A stretch of 64,000 bases of DNA, from assembly GCF_000006565.2 (NCBI RefSeq), contig NC_031471.1, forward strand, positions 558,001 through 622,000, given 5' to 3'. The position numbers and the translations under genes were made by a program. Below are positions 1 to 12,851 of the stretch, in pieces. Numbering within the stretch: the stretch's first letter is position 1; every line of letters starts with the position of its first letter. The notes under the pieces are model-generated. The model saw only the letters and a list, made by a program, of their open reading frames with translations, did not search any database and was not told where the DNA came from. The stretch comes from Toxoplasma gondii ME49. Lineage: Eukaryota > Apicomplexa > Conoidasida > Eucoccidiorida > Sarcocystidae.

Positions 1-2499
1 AATGGTGGACACACGAATGTGGTCAACTCAACTGCTTACCAAAACTGATAGTCGACACTGTGGAAGGTAAAATGCTCTTGGGATGCTTTTTTATTTTGCA
101 TAGTCGTACAAGCGTGAACCGGAGCACGTCGCCGACTGCTTGGATTTAACCTCGTTGAACCAGGGGAATGTCTGATGATGAAACTATTCCACACAGACCT
201 GTTCTGAAGTCAAGTACGGCTTATGTGGAGAACAACAGCGCGAATTCTCTGATTTCAGTAGACTATCCCCTGGTGCGTCTTCCGTTGTGTTACTTCTTTG
301 TGTTCTATCTGTTCTTGTTTGACGGGTGAGCTGCTGTCAGGTGGTCTTTTACGTATGCTGTTCTGAACTGCGTGTCCATGTGTCTCGAGTTCGTGTGGTG
401 TGTGCTTTGCGGATGTAATCAGTGACACCTCTAACTACTTGGTAGCCATATGGCATGCGTTGTTCATTCTGTGGAATTGGTGACTCGCAGAAGCTGCGGT
501 TATTTCCTACAGGTGTGGCCATCTCATTGGGCTATGGTGCCGTGCAAAGTCTGATGCGCGACAGCCAAATCAGAGACGGCCAGAATATCATTCCGAGTTA
601 ATCGCAGGTGCCCCAAGCATGCGGGCTCGGCTTCGGCATGTATGGGGTGTTTCTGTTTCATGCCTCGGCGACATCGTCATACTGGGATGTAGTGTCATAT
701 TTTGAAAATCTCGTTTATTCTGGGTGGTGAGTATTGTGAATGCGCTGGGCGATCACTTTCGCACATTTTTTTCATTGTGCAGAGGTCAGGTTTCGTGGAA
801 GTAGAACAGTGCTTGTGTTTCCGGTACCTTGTTGAATGTACTAGTTAGAATTTCTTAGCTACGTATGGGGTGAGCAAATGTAGCACACGCTTGATAATCA
901 ATTGCCCAAGGTTTCTTCGTACCTTGCGGATTAAATGGCCCCAAGCGTATATCTAACGCCCCTCCATAATTCGTGTAGACGCTCGTGTCATTCGTGTCCA
1001 CACGGAACTCCGTGGTGCGACAGTATCGGATTTTTTGGAGGTGTTTGCTGGTAGAAAGCGGGACACAGTGAGCGGTAGCACGTGAATAATGATCCTGTTG
1101 ATATGTTGGCTGCAGCAATGTATGCCGTCACGGTTTGTGGACTGTCCGATTCATGCATTCTGTTGTTACTGTGATTTTGTATCTTTCTGGATGCGGTGCG
1201 TTTAGGTGTGTTGTTTGTCGGTGGGTTTTCACGTGTAACTGAATTTGCACCGATTTCGTCATGTTCGTGCTAGTTTCCGGAAGTCAATTTTTCCTTTTTA
1301 TTCGGTGGTGCCGGATCGGTTTTCAGATGTGTGGCTGCAGAGAGTTCGCTGAACGTTCGATGCGACAGTCTTTGATATTGCCAAGTTTATAGTGCCAATT
1401 TACCACGTTTTAAATATGGGCTTAACGAGCAAGAGTACGCGTTTCACGTGTCTCGTTTTTATATAACGCTGAGAACGGCTGGTGTTTGCTGCTCAGCTTT
1501 GTTGTCCGTCTCGGCGGAAAGATCTGCGGAGTAACACACTATCGCTGAACGCTCACATCAAGTCATAAGGCGCACGTGATCCCTTCTGGCTGCCCTGGCT
1601 CGATAAATTTCAGCAGGACAAGTGAAGTGGGCACGAAAGCAAGGCTGAGTTCACTATAGGCTTCGAGGAACGCCATAGTATCGAACGTGTCAACGGGCTC
1701 TACGTACAGAGAAGAGCACGCTAACACTGCAGTAGCGAGCGACGCGGCCGTGTATTTCAGGCATGGTTTGCTTTGGCGTGGACCAAATTTTGCCAGGGTT
1801 TCTTTGAATAAATTTGTTAGCCGCGTCTGATATGTGCGTTATTATATGGGCGAATGACGGTGATTAGCGTCGAAACGACTGGTGTGAGGTGTCGGCCTGT
1901 GGGCGCAACAGTAATTTCTGGGGAGAGCACAAAGTACTTTGCCTCCATTCATTGTGGGTGCTCGCTACTGCAAACAAAGGAATGCACGTTAGAAAATGTG
2001 GTAGTTATATAGGTTCACCCTCCGTTTACTCTGCTGCGTACTGGTGCGAATAGTGATGCTCTAGCAACACTGAGCCTTTAGAAAAACACGAAAGCGGTGT
2101 ATGTATGGTGTTCGAGGAAAGAACTTTGCTGCGCACTGAGAAACGAGTTCTGTACAAAACTGATATGGATTTTTCCTCATACATTATTACACATTGTAGA
2201 GAGGAGAGGTGGAGGGTAAGATGTTTTTGGACCTCAATCAGGTAGTCTCGACCGATGCAGGTATTCTATTTCACAGCAGGGCAGATTCTATTTTTCCCTA
2301 AACAGACTGGTCAAGCAAAAAACGACGAATTCGTGACGTCACCGGAGGGACAAACGGAGCAAACACGCTCTCCATGCTGTCACGGCATTTATCAAATGTC
2401 CACGATTGCTGAAGCTTCAAGGAAACAGGAAAAATAATAGAGGGAACTTATATTCTCTACACAAGTAGCTTTTTGGGGGGATCATAAGCGTTCATAGTA
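1..2499. other. No gene recognised; intergenic or UTR sequence
   Basis: No open frame in this stretch has convincing composition, splice boundaries or family motifs. The longest frames (855-1118 minus, 2255-2437 plus) look random. The base composition is T-rich and even. It lies downstream of the minus-strand CHORD gene, so its right edge may carry that gene's 3' UTR. Confidence 0.4.
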
Positions 2500-5400
2500 T
2501 TAATTTACTGGTGCAGATTCAATAATCATTTCTGTGCGGCCATGCGAAGAGCGGATTAGAGTTTCTTCGTGTCCATGGTTTCTCATGCGTGTACGGACAT
2601 ACTCAAAAGATGACGGCATAATCGCGAGATCGCGTTGATCCTTTTGGGCCTTCTTGATAGCTTCATCGTTGGGAAGAAAAAATTGAAATGTCAGCACAAG
2701 GAAACGCAGGTTCGCAATATTAGTGTACTGTTCCGCAATAACGAATCATCTCAACAGAGGCTACTCTACTGGTGGCACGTCACAGATGACCTTGAACCAG
2801 TCAGCTACAGGTGAAGTTTCTTCGTTTTTCATTACATGTATGGGATTGTCTACGCGTCAAGATACATGTGCATCCAAAAGCGTCGCAAGCAGGTCTGCCT
2901 CCGTTGGTCTCTTCACGGGCACTGTACCTCAGCAGATCAGCCCACTTCCACTACAGAAGCACGGACCTGCACGCGTGTTCCTTGACACAATTACAATTGT
3001 AGCTCAAAACGCACATGAATAGAAATGTACAGAGGTGGAGATATGAATATTCGTCGATGGAATCATACCACTTCTCGATCGCTCGTGTCGTCTTCTACTG
3101 TTGGCGTAGCGTAAAAGAGCCCCTTACTTCTGGAACGTGTCCCGGTCAATATAGGCTCTAAGACTGGCAAAACATTTTCGGGACGTGCGGTCCTGTCAAA
3201 ACAGTTCACACAGGCAGAGTACACCCGGCAAAAAGAAAATCGTCCTCGCCCACGGCGCTGTAATAAGTAACATTTTCGCAGTACCCATCTACTTCTAAGT
3301 TCTGTCGCGCTTTCTACGAGACGGATAAATTGGTGTTTCGTCCTATTCGCTCATGTACTGGTTCCGTTCCAGGTGATCAACGCCTGCCAACGAACCGAAC
3401 GAGACGCTGCCATAAGAACGAATACAAGGCTATTTTTAACAAGCACACTTGCGAACAAGAAGCGTATATATGCATGTATACATACATAAACAGATCAATG
3501 TTTTAAGTGTTTTTATCACACCTGTCTGACAGGGTTCGATTTTCATGAACTCATCCCAGTCGTAACTTTTCGCTTGACAGCACGTCCACGACTTCATGCA
3601 ATCCCGGAAAACTGGTTGTCCTGGGTGAAATCTGCATGAAGAAAACCGAAAGAGAGCAAAAAATATACGGCAAATCCTCTTAACCGATTGCAATCGGGAA
3701 TCTGTTGGAATGAAGATGCCAGGCGCGGCTAAAAGGGAGACGGACCGCAATTTGAGCGGCCTCTGTGCAGTGTCAATAAACTTGTGTGCAGAAAAAAGTC
3801 GCAATGCGTCTAGCTAGGACCCGCGCATGTGACTACGAGCGACTACAATATGCTGTAGCTACCTTATTGGCTTTTTGCCGGCAACTGTCTACCTACACCC
3901 CAGAGCCTCCCTAACCCTTTCATCTTCCTAGCAAGCATATCTGTCAATGTGCCTACCGATCCCCCGTCAACCTGGCAACCTCCATGCGTTCTGTCCACTT
4001 ATTGGCATAAGTTCATCGAGAAACACACATCTACAGCCTCTCGGTCTAGACATCTATCATCTGTCTACAAAGCTGCCTTCACGACAGAAGACGAGTAACG
4101 CACTTGCATGCCGTTGGTGAATTGTCGTTCGGCGAATATTCTTTGTTGCAGCCCTTGTTGCTGCACTTGTAATTCCCCTCCGGAGTCACCTGCGCGTAAA
4201 ACAGACTCGAGATGGTGGCATCCCTGTTTCCCTGTTGGTGGCGGAGATTCAAGTTGTCCACGTCTATATTGATGGACACTTACTGGCAGTACAAGACGCC
4301 TACGTCGCTGGGTATTTACGTGTTCACATGCAAGCGCAGAATTGTCTATGACTTTCCACCCGTGCGCAAGTTGGTTTTTCACGGATGCTTAAGTGTATTT
4401 GTGCGTAGACAAATCATGGGTCCATGTTCTGCCCACAATTGTGTAAATCAGCGTATGCACATAATGTGTATGCGCAGGGTTACTCGGAAACGAGCGCGAA
4501 CGAGATAATTATACGTATATGAGGACATAACGAAATTAAATGTACATCCTTCGGCGATCTTCGGGATTGCGTAGGAATCATTCCTCGCCGGGCCTCCAAG
4601 CGCCAGAAAAAAAGAAAAAAAGAGTCAACTTAAAGGCTGTATAACACCCTGGCACGCAACGGATCACGAATCCCAGAGGTCATCCAGTTGAATGCGTGTC
4701 AAGGTGCATGCATCTCGGTCACTACTTTCCTGAGACCAGAAAGAGGAGTTCAGACTCGAAAACAAAAACCAGTCGATTTTTTGCGTGGTTTTACCCACTG
4801 ACGTCGATGCAGCGATCCGTTGTCAAAAAGTTTTCTTCGTTGCGCTTACCAAAGGAGTTTGAGGCTTTGCGGCTTCTGCTTCCTTCTGGCGTTTCTTCGC
4901 CTCCTGACGCTCACAAGTGACAATTTTGAGAGCTGAATGAACGACAAAGTTGCTTAGATCTGTGGCGGTGTTGACGTCGAAGGACGGACTGGCAAGACGA
5001 GAAAAGAACCTCTCGGAGATCCATGGCATGCATCCTCATAGATGAGTATTCGCGTGAGCGACGGCTTTCACGTGGGCAGGCAAGTCTATCTGTAGGTAGA
5101 TTCAGATTCAGATAAGAATATAGAAGTGTGTGTAGACACGGGGGAAATTGGGTGCTATCAGAGAACAGGCATGAGACTGCATGCGCCAAGCAGAAGCACT
5201 CATCAATTTGTTTCGATTTTGCTCGATTTTTCACTTCACAGAGTCTTCGAGCACGACCTCACTTCTTCCTCCTTTTGCCGCTTGTTGAATTCTTCGATGT
5301 CTTTCACCACCGCAGGCTGTGTCGGCGCAGGTGTGGCAGCAGCTGTCGGGGGGGGGCTGGTAGGTTTCACATCTGTATGCTTGCCGAAGGAACAGCCTGT

Positions 5401-6143
5401 GGACAACAAACCAGCGGTAAACAAGGAAACATCTGAAAAAAAAACTTCGTTTTGTGAAACGCCACTCACATATATTTGTGAAGTACACACATAGAGAGAT
5501 ATGTGTCTGTACACGTCGCCTCCCGCCCCTCGTTTCGAGATCTCGCCTCGGGATCGCAGGAATCCCAACACTACGTGTCAGAAAGCAACGTAACCGGAAG
5601 TTTTTTTTGCGCCAAGGTGGGGATCTCCATCAGGCTAAATCACGCCAACGGCTGATACAAAATCTTGTTGCATCGCCCCGTGTTCAGAACGCTTCCAACT
5701 CCACAGCGAATATGTGGCTCCGTTGTTTATGACACGAGTGACTCCAGGTGCCTCCCTTTCTTTATGGTGGCGATGTCTCTCGGCTTTCTGGTGGCGTTTT
5801 CTTCCCGAGTCCTCGCCGAAAATCCTTAACATTCCCTGCCGGATGTTTCGTTGTCTACCTTTAATGGCCATGAAGTCTGTCCAGTCCCAGGCCTCTGCAT
5901 CACAGCATGGCCACCTTTTGACGCCGTCGTGAAAAATGGGCATTGCCTGAGATGGTTGAAGCGGAAGTCATGCACAACGCAGGAGACACGGAGGAACAAG
6001 ATAGAAGAACGCACCTGGCGTGCAAGTATAGCTTGTCTTGTCACCTCAGAGAGGAAAAACAGATGGATATCTATACAACTACATCGTGGGAAGGTATTGC
6101 AACTATGACTATACGAGGTAGAGAGCAGTGCAGGTTTACTTGC

Positions 6144-6174
<31 letters not shown>

Positions 6175-6447
6175 GCATATGCATACAGGTTGCCTCCAAG
6201 TCGACGCATGTATTTGTGTGTGTCTTCTGGCTTCTCTAGAACCAGATGCGCACGTATGCTCATAACAGGAAACGAACACAGACTCGGCAAGGAGTCACTC
6301 AGTGTGTGAGTCTCGCTCTGGGGTCGAGACCTCAGGCAACGAGCCCACGTCTCTACCTCCTACCGCATGATAAACGCAGCTTCCCTCCTCATTCTCTGTT
6401 TCTTTGTAGCTCTTTCCACATCCTGGACGGGTGCACTTTTTCTGCAT
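2500..6447 (-). CDS. Two-CHORD zinc-binding protein (RAR1/CHP-1-like)
   Basis: Eight exons join in frame on the minus strand: 6364-6447, 5859-5946, 5263-5396, 4850-4909, 4104-4189, 3522-3631, 2866-2921, 2500-2652 (about 257 residues). CHORD 1 runs from CTRPGCGKSY through YH, PIFHDGVKRWPCC and WTDFM to CSFGKH. CHORD 2 runs from YKCSNKGCNKEY through FHPGQPVF, MKSWTCC and WDEFM to EPCQT. These are the Cys/His ligands that bind two zincs per domain. A Lys/Glu/Gln-rich linker containing RQKEEE separates them. In plants and animals CHORD proteins act with HSP90 and SGT1 as co-chaperones; that role is inferred here. The start at 6447 (MQKKCTRPGC) lies directly before CHORD 1. No CS domain is seen, so the layout is RAR1-like rather than metazoan CHORDC1-like. 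In CHORD 2 the usual CxxGxH end appears to be altered. The last two exon joins are the least certain. Confidence 0.8.
6144..6170. repeat. (TA)n microsatellite
   Basis: An uninterrupted TA run just inside the first intron of the minus-strand CHORD gene, close to its second exon. Confidence 0.95.
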
Positions 6448-9400
6448 GTTGGGTCCGGGGCGAGGATGATGTTGTGATGCCTTCGTTTCAATCGAGAACG
6501 CGCCGTATTCACGCGTTCGTGTGCGCAAGGGTCTCGGTGATTGACATGCAGGTGAGCAAAACCACCCAGACGAGCAACAGACGAAAACTTGAAGAGACCC
6601 TGGGAAGCATCTAAAATTATCCGAACAAAAAAAGGGGTATGGCAACTTCAGGTTTTGATCCTGTAAAGACGTTCCATGTCCCAGAGTTTCAAGCGTAAAA
6701 ATGTCGGTGCATGCGACAGGGCAGGTGTGCATGCACCTTCTATTGGTCAGCAGCCGCCGTCTAAGTTACACTGGAAAAAACTAGTGCAACTGCTCAGAAT
6801 ATCTACGTTCACATTTGGAGAGAAAGACAGGATCTAATGCGTTGTAGGTTCCCTCAGAATTGTCGAGTTTCGTGAGGGGTAGACCGCCCACGGATTGGCT
6901 GTCCCGATCTTTGTCCCCCCCTGAACACTGAGTCTGCAGAGCGTTTCTGTGAATCAGGTGTGCGTTTCCATATTTCTTCGAAACAACCTTCAGTACTTTA
7001 AAAATAGCAAATTCTTGTTAAAAACTGAGAGTTCTCAGAGCCGGAGATGAATTCAAGATCACATTAGTTTGCTCGGCTAGGAAAGGTGAAAAGAACCCAC
7101 CACCACACATTCACATTTCCTGAATTGTCGAAATGTGCTCTCTGGTGATGTTTTGCTCGGCAACGCTAGTGTCGAGTGAGTCACTTCGGAAGCGAGCATT
7201 TTCACCAAAGCGATATCTGCCGAGTGGACGGCTCCTGGACTTCTGCAAACCTTGGCCTCTTTTTACAATTGCGCGAAAAAAATGAGTTGTTGCTAATGTT
7301 GCTGGAGAGAACCCTGTTTTGTTAGTCGAGGTTCTCGGTATCTACGACAATTTTCTGGAGAATCCAGCAAGACTAGGGAGCGTCAAAAGCTGGCAGTATT
7401 TCCCCAGTTTTTCGCCAGCTGCCTATTGCGGCAACAGTCGGGAACCACCGATCATTACGTGATTAATCATCCACAGTTTTTGGCAACCTGGGAAATTTCT
7501 ACAAGAAAGCGCAGTTATAAGAGACATGGGGAAAGAGGAGGGAGCAGTAGTAGCAACAGAGCTAAACATAGGAAAATGATGCACCGTCTACTCAGGGAAT
7601 AGTGCTTCTTCGTGCTCGGGGAATATTCACAAGTCAGTCGGAGTCCTTCACTCGAGGATAATGCCTCTTCAGGAGAGGGTAATAAGCAGTGTACTGTGTA
7701 GGGGCTCGCAAATGAATCCGTCTGTCACTTGAATGCACCAATATGCATGGTATGTAATTCAGCGTTCCGCAGAACTTACTCGCTTTACCCTGACTAACAT
7801 TTGGACAGCCGCACTCGAGCTTGTGTCTGGGACTTGGAACGAGTGACATGAAACTGACAGGAACACTGATATTCTTCTGAACTCTGAACGACGTTGAGTT
7901 GCCACCTTCGAGGGTAGGAATCTTTATCCGTCGGGAATCGTTTTTCTACACAATTTATGGGGTAAACCTCAATCCAACCGACGAGAGGACGCTTAAAGGT
8001 TCCATTTTCTGAAGAGCGTTGTGCAGGACAAAGGGATACCCCCAAAGTTTTCCTATTGTGGTCCTTTGACGGACTTTCTGGGGTTTTGGGTCCAGATATG
8101 ACATGCTATGTCAAAAAAAGTCTTTCCAAGTTACTGAATCGTGGGTGAAAAGGAACATCACGCGCACTGAGAATACGACTGGCACTTTAGGAGACGGAAT
8201 ACTCTAACCCATCAGTAAAGCTGTCTTTAGTTAAGCGCTTGGACACCATGTAGTCACAGATGGAGGGAAGACGCCACACGAGCGCTGCCGAAGCAGTCTT
8301 CTAACCGTGGCAGGACAGACGACCTCGTGGCGTATGACAGCGAGGACACAGACGCCGTGTGACACTGCAACTTCTCTCAATATCCACGTTTTCAGAAACA
8401 GAACGTGAAAAGAGACACTGATCATGCTAGGAGGGGTCCCCGAGCGACAGGTAGCTCTTTCTGGAGCCTCCGGAAAGGCATATGTATCTATGTGCCTGTG
8501 TAGAACTTCCAAGACAGGTCACTCGCTTGGGCAATCACTTGCGGAGCTGAAGCATGATTTGCGACTCTGAAACGCCTCCGCGCTGAGATGCCAGCTCCAC
8601 TGGCATCGGACAGAATAAAGACAAAGAAAATGTTCAAATTTGGAGCAACTGTCGCCGAAAGGGATGCAGGCGGCCAGCTCTCGTCGTCTGCGGGGCAAAA
8701 GCTAGGCAGACTTCTGTCTCTCAAGATTTGGTACATTTCGATCCCGCGGAAATGAGGGTCTTTCGTGTGGTTCGTCCAGAAGAGTACAGTTTTGATTATT
8801 TGCACTATGTGGGGTAAATGTTGCCTCCGGGAACTTCTGGCTTCTGAGAAACACGTAGCGGCAAGAGGTGTGATCTTTCTTTTACAGCAACCCGGTCCTG
8901 AAGTTGATCCACGCTCCCTTTCTTGTACAAGAGTGCTCGTACGCAGCGATTGCTTATCCGATTGCAGTCGCTTCTGTTGCAGGCAGTTGCCTCTTTTTGT
9001 CTACATGGGTAGGAAATATGTTTTGAACTGCAGATGGATCGGCGATTTTCAACAGCTGAGTCATTGTCTATTGACACAGTGAGGCCAGTAACTACCTGCA
9101 AAACATACCAAACAACGTAACACAGGCATGGACCCTCCATCTCCACAAAAAAACAAAAGGGTTTGACGGATTTTCAACCGGCCGATGTGGGTGACGATGA
9201 TTTCGAAGATATGTTCTTCTCTGGCGTTCCGGATGTAGTGCCTAAAGGTCTCGACGTTACAGACACGCACGGCGCCATACACAGACATTCACTTCCATTT
9301 ATACTCTCATACACATAGGTATCGTTGTGTCTGGATTTTCTGATGTTTTTCTACGAACCCTGCATGACTGGGATATTTAGGTCGAGAGGCACGAGTCGTT

Positions 9401-10592
9401 TTGCTGTCCGCTTCGTCGTGTAAAGTCACCCCATCTTGTCGCCCAGACAACGGGTATTCCACGAACCCACCCTAAGTTGTTTCTTATGGATTTTATCAAG
9501 CATGGAAACAAAATCACGGTCCAAGTAAAGTTTCTTGGATCTTGATGTTTGCTCACGCGTCCCTCAGTTCATTACTTCAACGAATCAGCGACCCGTTGCA
9601 ACAGGCGCTAGCTGTCGTCTTGCTGCCGACATCTGCAATAAAGCATGCCGACTTCCTGCCATCTTTCTTTGCGATTCAAGCAACTCTTTCAGTGGATTTG
9701 ATCGATTTTATATCCAGTTTGAGGCTTTCTCTTTAGTGAAAAGTCCTTTAAGCTAGAAACGGCCTGTTCCGTTGTGTCTTCGACGATCATAGTTTTCGGA
9801 TATTCTGCGACAGCCGTTTCTCGCAGCAGTCAGAGCAATAGCTCGCTTGCTGTTTCTGGACGATCAACAAGAATGCAACGCTGCCCGTCACGCAGGTTGA
9901 GGAGCATCGACCAGTTTACATTGAAAATCGGTAGTTTTTCCTGTCCGTGTCTGTCCTCCCGGCACTGTTCATTCGTGCGAGTAGAAAGTACAACTACTGG
10001 CTGAATCGCCGTTATTGCAGAAGTGCCTTCTCTGTCTTTTTACGAGCGACCCTTGAGTGGCGCGATGAGTGATACTCGTTCTCAGTCATGGCGCTGGGTC
10101 ACGCTTTCACTTGCAGACGGCTCTTAAGAGAGACGCAACATTGAACTGGGACGTGTCTTGTTTTCCTTTCCTATATACTCGAGGATTTTCTGCTAGAAAG
10201 CAGCAAGAGAACCCCGCTTGTCTGATATGAACGACGCTAAGACTGGTAGTGTGAGCCGCGCAGCAGGTGCCACCGGACCTGCCCTGCCCCACCTCGCGGT
10301 TCCGGTGACTTCTATCAGTCGCTGGAACAAGTGTTTCGATCAAAGCACAAACTTCATGGATCAAATCTGAAGATACAGTTGTAGTCGAATCTCGTCTGTT
10401 TCGCGTTCACAGACGCGGCGCCTCGCGTGAGGCGTGTCTCAGCTCGACCAGCGCCGCACGTCCCCTATTGGCTCTTCGAGGCAGCATCGTCATCATACAG
10501 ACGGTAGCTCAAAAGGCAACACTTTGGTGGCGTCTCTGCACGGGGTTTCGCTCGCAGAAAAGGACTGCAATCGCTAGTTCTACCTCAGTAAA
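6448..10592. other. Gap between the CHORD gene and the 752-residue ORF; possible unresolved minus-strand exons at 8.2-9.3 kb
   Basis: This holds the 5' flank of the minus-strand CHORD gene and of the plus-strand ORF. Minus-strand frames at 9061-9288, 8805-9146, 8488-8805 and 8231-8512 have protein-like composition: the first begins MSVYGAVRVCNVETF, the third contains FRGIEMYQILRDRSLP. I could not join them with sensible intron lengths and phases and recognise no family. The rest shows nothing. Confidence 0.3.
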
Positions 10593-12851
10593 ATGAAGCA
10601 CGAATCTAGTGGCTTCTGCCACCGTACGCCGCGCCGCGCCCACAAGGGCAGGTTGTGGAGAAGTCGTGACAGCAGCACCGACACGACCGACTCGGGCTCG
10701 TCGGGTGAGACCGTTATTTGCACTCGAAAGTGTCACCAGCACCGCGCCTTCTCCCGCTTCGAGAAAGAGAAGGCGCTGGAGAAACTCGCGATTGAGCAGA
10801 CATGCCGGCCACCACTCGACCGGATTCCCATTGTTCGGCAACCTCTCGCTGTCACCCCCGCGGATTTCAACCCCGTTCCTCGCGAAGATGGTCGACTCGT
10901 GCGCAGACTTTGGCACCATGCTCGCGATGCAGTGGAACGTCCGAAAGTGACCCGTCCTTTCGAATGGACACCGCCTACGCCACAGACACCTCGTGGTCAC
11001 GCACACTGGCGGAGCACGAGTTGCCCGCCTGTCCGACGATCTGCAGGTCGTGAAGGGCAGATGTCGTGGAGCAAGAGCCGTGGTGAGAGACGGATCTCCG
11101 GGAGCGTCAGCGATCGAGGGAGGAGCGGCTACCAGACAGTGAGCATCGGCCGCTCTCGGACTCCAGAGTACGTGCGGCACTACTTGACCTACGGGGTTGA
11201 CGGTCCAGGCTACGAAACCATGCACAAGGGAATGTTGCAGGACACAGGCATGACTTACACGAGGCAGTACGAGCTACCAACAATATCCCGGTTTCTCAGC
11301 GCGAAACATCCGATTTTTCTTCGCGCGCGTAGTGGCTCTCTTGTTATCAAGAAGAAAACGCGGCGCCGTCCCGCGCCGCCCCCGTCCGAAAGCTCCTCCA
11401 GTGAGTCGGAGGAGTCTGTCTTCAAGGACGGAGATCGTGAAGAGGTCACAAAAGCCCCGCCGGTCTCCCAAGCCCCGAACACGCCGGCGAAAGCCGTCTC
11501 GCCGCCCCCTGCTTCCACAGGTGTCCCGTTGGTCCCTGTTCAAGGACAATGGCGTTCACAGACAGCTGGCCCGGCAGTCGTTGTCACGCCTTCGGTGGGG
11601 TCGCCAGTCCTGTTGATGCCGTCTCAGGCACAAGCCGTTCCGGCGACGACCCAGCAGAAGCCTCACCTGCAGACGAACACGACACCAACTCCTAGCCAGG
11701 TGACACAGACAAGAAATCCCTGCAAAGAAGGCTTGGTGGACCGTCAAGAAAGGATTGGCAGTCAGTTGCCTCTTACTCCTAGTGGCTATGACAGTTCCCA
11801 GGAAATGTGCTGGGATTCCGGCCGGTTCACACAGCATCTCAATGGAGCGCAACGTCATCCTTCTTTCGCGGCTCCTGGCGTACCTTTTGTCCTCCCAATG
11901 CCTACCCACTTGCCTGCTCAAAGTACACCCCGCCCTACACAGAACAATTACTGTGGCTACTTGTCGATGTGCTGCACGCCGACCAACTCCGCTCGTAGTC
12001 TAGCACGGCCTGCAGCCGTCCACAGCCAGAGACGGGAAGCTTCTCAGCCAGTACTCGTCCCAGCTGCGCCTTCTGCCTTTTATACTTCGGGCAACACGGG
12101 AGGAAACCGCTTGCCAGGTCTTAGCGCGCGACCTCCGGCAGGGCAGCAATGGCGGAAGGCGGGAACTACATTGGAAACGGGATCCCCCATGACTCCGGCC
12201 ATGAAGCGATCCGAGTTATTTCGCGCACCGTTCCAGTCCGGGCTGCCAGTATACCAAACTCGAGCGTCCGTAGCTCCTGGACCCCCTCACATGCAGCGGC
12301 TACCTGTGTCTGGACATCCGAAACCAGGTGCAGTATCTGCGTGTTTGAGCTCCCATCAAAAGACACCAATCGAAGCGGAGATCATCATCACACCACCACG
12401 TAAAGGAGCAGAGAGCACACAATACCGTAGTCGCAGCGTATCGCCCGTCGGCGATAGAGGTGAAAGGCGCTCCATTCTCAAGAACACGGGAGGGCCAACC
12501 CGCGCGTCGCTGCAGCGCCGCAGCCAATCCCAAGTGACCTTTTGCGATTCTACAGGAGATGTAGGACTCGAAGAGGAACTAGCTAGAAATGCGGATGCAG
12601 GTGGAAGCGGACCGCCAAGTGCTTTTCCAACTAGGGCTACCGATCAGCGAGTGATGGGCGGAGCGCCCCCTGTGTATCAAATCGCGAATCCTTTGATCGG
12701 ACACCCACAGTTGATCCAGGGGATCCTCACTCCAGGTCAGCTTGTGTGTATCGGTCCCGCTCCGAGTTTTCCCCCACCTGCGGTTGTGTCTCCAGTCTAC
12801 CCCATTGGTCCATTTCCAGCCGTTCCCATCAGAAGTGAAAAAGCGAAGTAG
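10593..12851 (+). CDS. Hypothetical basic Pro/Ser/Arg-rich protein, 752 residues, single exon
   Basis: An unbroken 752-codon frame far longer than chance. The start at 10593 (AAA before ATG) is the first Met of the frame; a downstream Met near residue 158 (MSWSKSRGERR) is an alternative. The N-terminal third is basic and fairly complex. A segment of ordinary composition around YVRHYLTYGVDGPGYET and GMTYTRQYELPTISRFL is the best candidate for a folded or conserved region. An Arg/Lys run, a SESSSSESEES acidic serine run, and long disordered Pro/Thr/Gln/Val-rich sequence follow. Near the C terminus SRSVSPVGDRGERRSILK and QRRSQSQVTF look like basophilic kinase sites. There is no signal peptide or membrane span. 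The composition fits a cytoskeletal or nuclear scaffold, but no function can be assigned. Other frames over this region are shadows of the GC-rich coding sequence. Confidence 0.6.
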   Translation: MKHESSGFCHRTPRRAHKGRLWRSRDSSTDTTDSGSSGETVICTRKCHQHRAFSRFEKEKALEKLAIEQTCRPPLDRIPIVRQPLAVTPADFNPVPREDGRLVRRLWHHARDAVERPKVTRPFEWTPPTPQTPRGHAHWRSTSCPPVRRSAGREGQMSWSKSRGERRISGSVSDRGRSGYQTVSIGRSRTPEYVRHYLTYGVDGPGYETMHKGMLQDTGMTYTRQYELPTISRFLSAKHPIFLRARSGSLVIKKKTRRRPAPPPSESSSSESEESVFKDGDREEVTKAPPVSQAPNTPAKAVSPPPASTGVPLVPVQGQWRSQTAGPAVVVTPSVGSPVLLMPSQAQAVPATTQQKPHLQTNTTPTPSQVTQTRNPCKEGLVDRQERIGSQLPLTPSGYDSSQEMCWDSGRFTQHLNGAQRHPSFAAPGVPFVLPMPTHLPAQSTPRPTQNNYCGYLSMCCTPTNSARSLARPAAVHSQRREASQPVLVPAAPSAFYTSGNTGGNRLPGLSARPPAGQQWRKAGTTLETGSPMTPAMKRSELFRAPFQSGLPVYQTRASVAPGPPHMQRLPVSGHPKPGAVSACLSSHQKTPIEAEIIITPPRKGAESTQYRSRSVSPVGDRGERRSILKNTGGPTRASLQRRSQSQVTFCDSTGDVGLEEELARNADAGGSGPPSAFPTRATDQRVMGGAPPVYQIANPLIGHPQLIQGILTPGQLVCIGPAPSFPPPAVVSPVYPIGPFPAVPIRSEKAK

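Noticed and set aside
10509..11225. 238-residue minus frame opposite the 752-residue ORF
   Set aside because: It is a shadow of GC-rich coding sequence on the plus strand, with no independent motifs.
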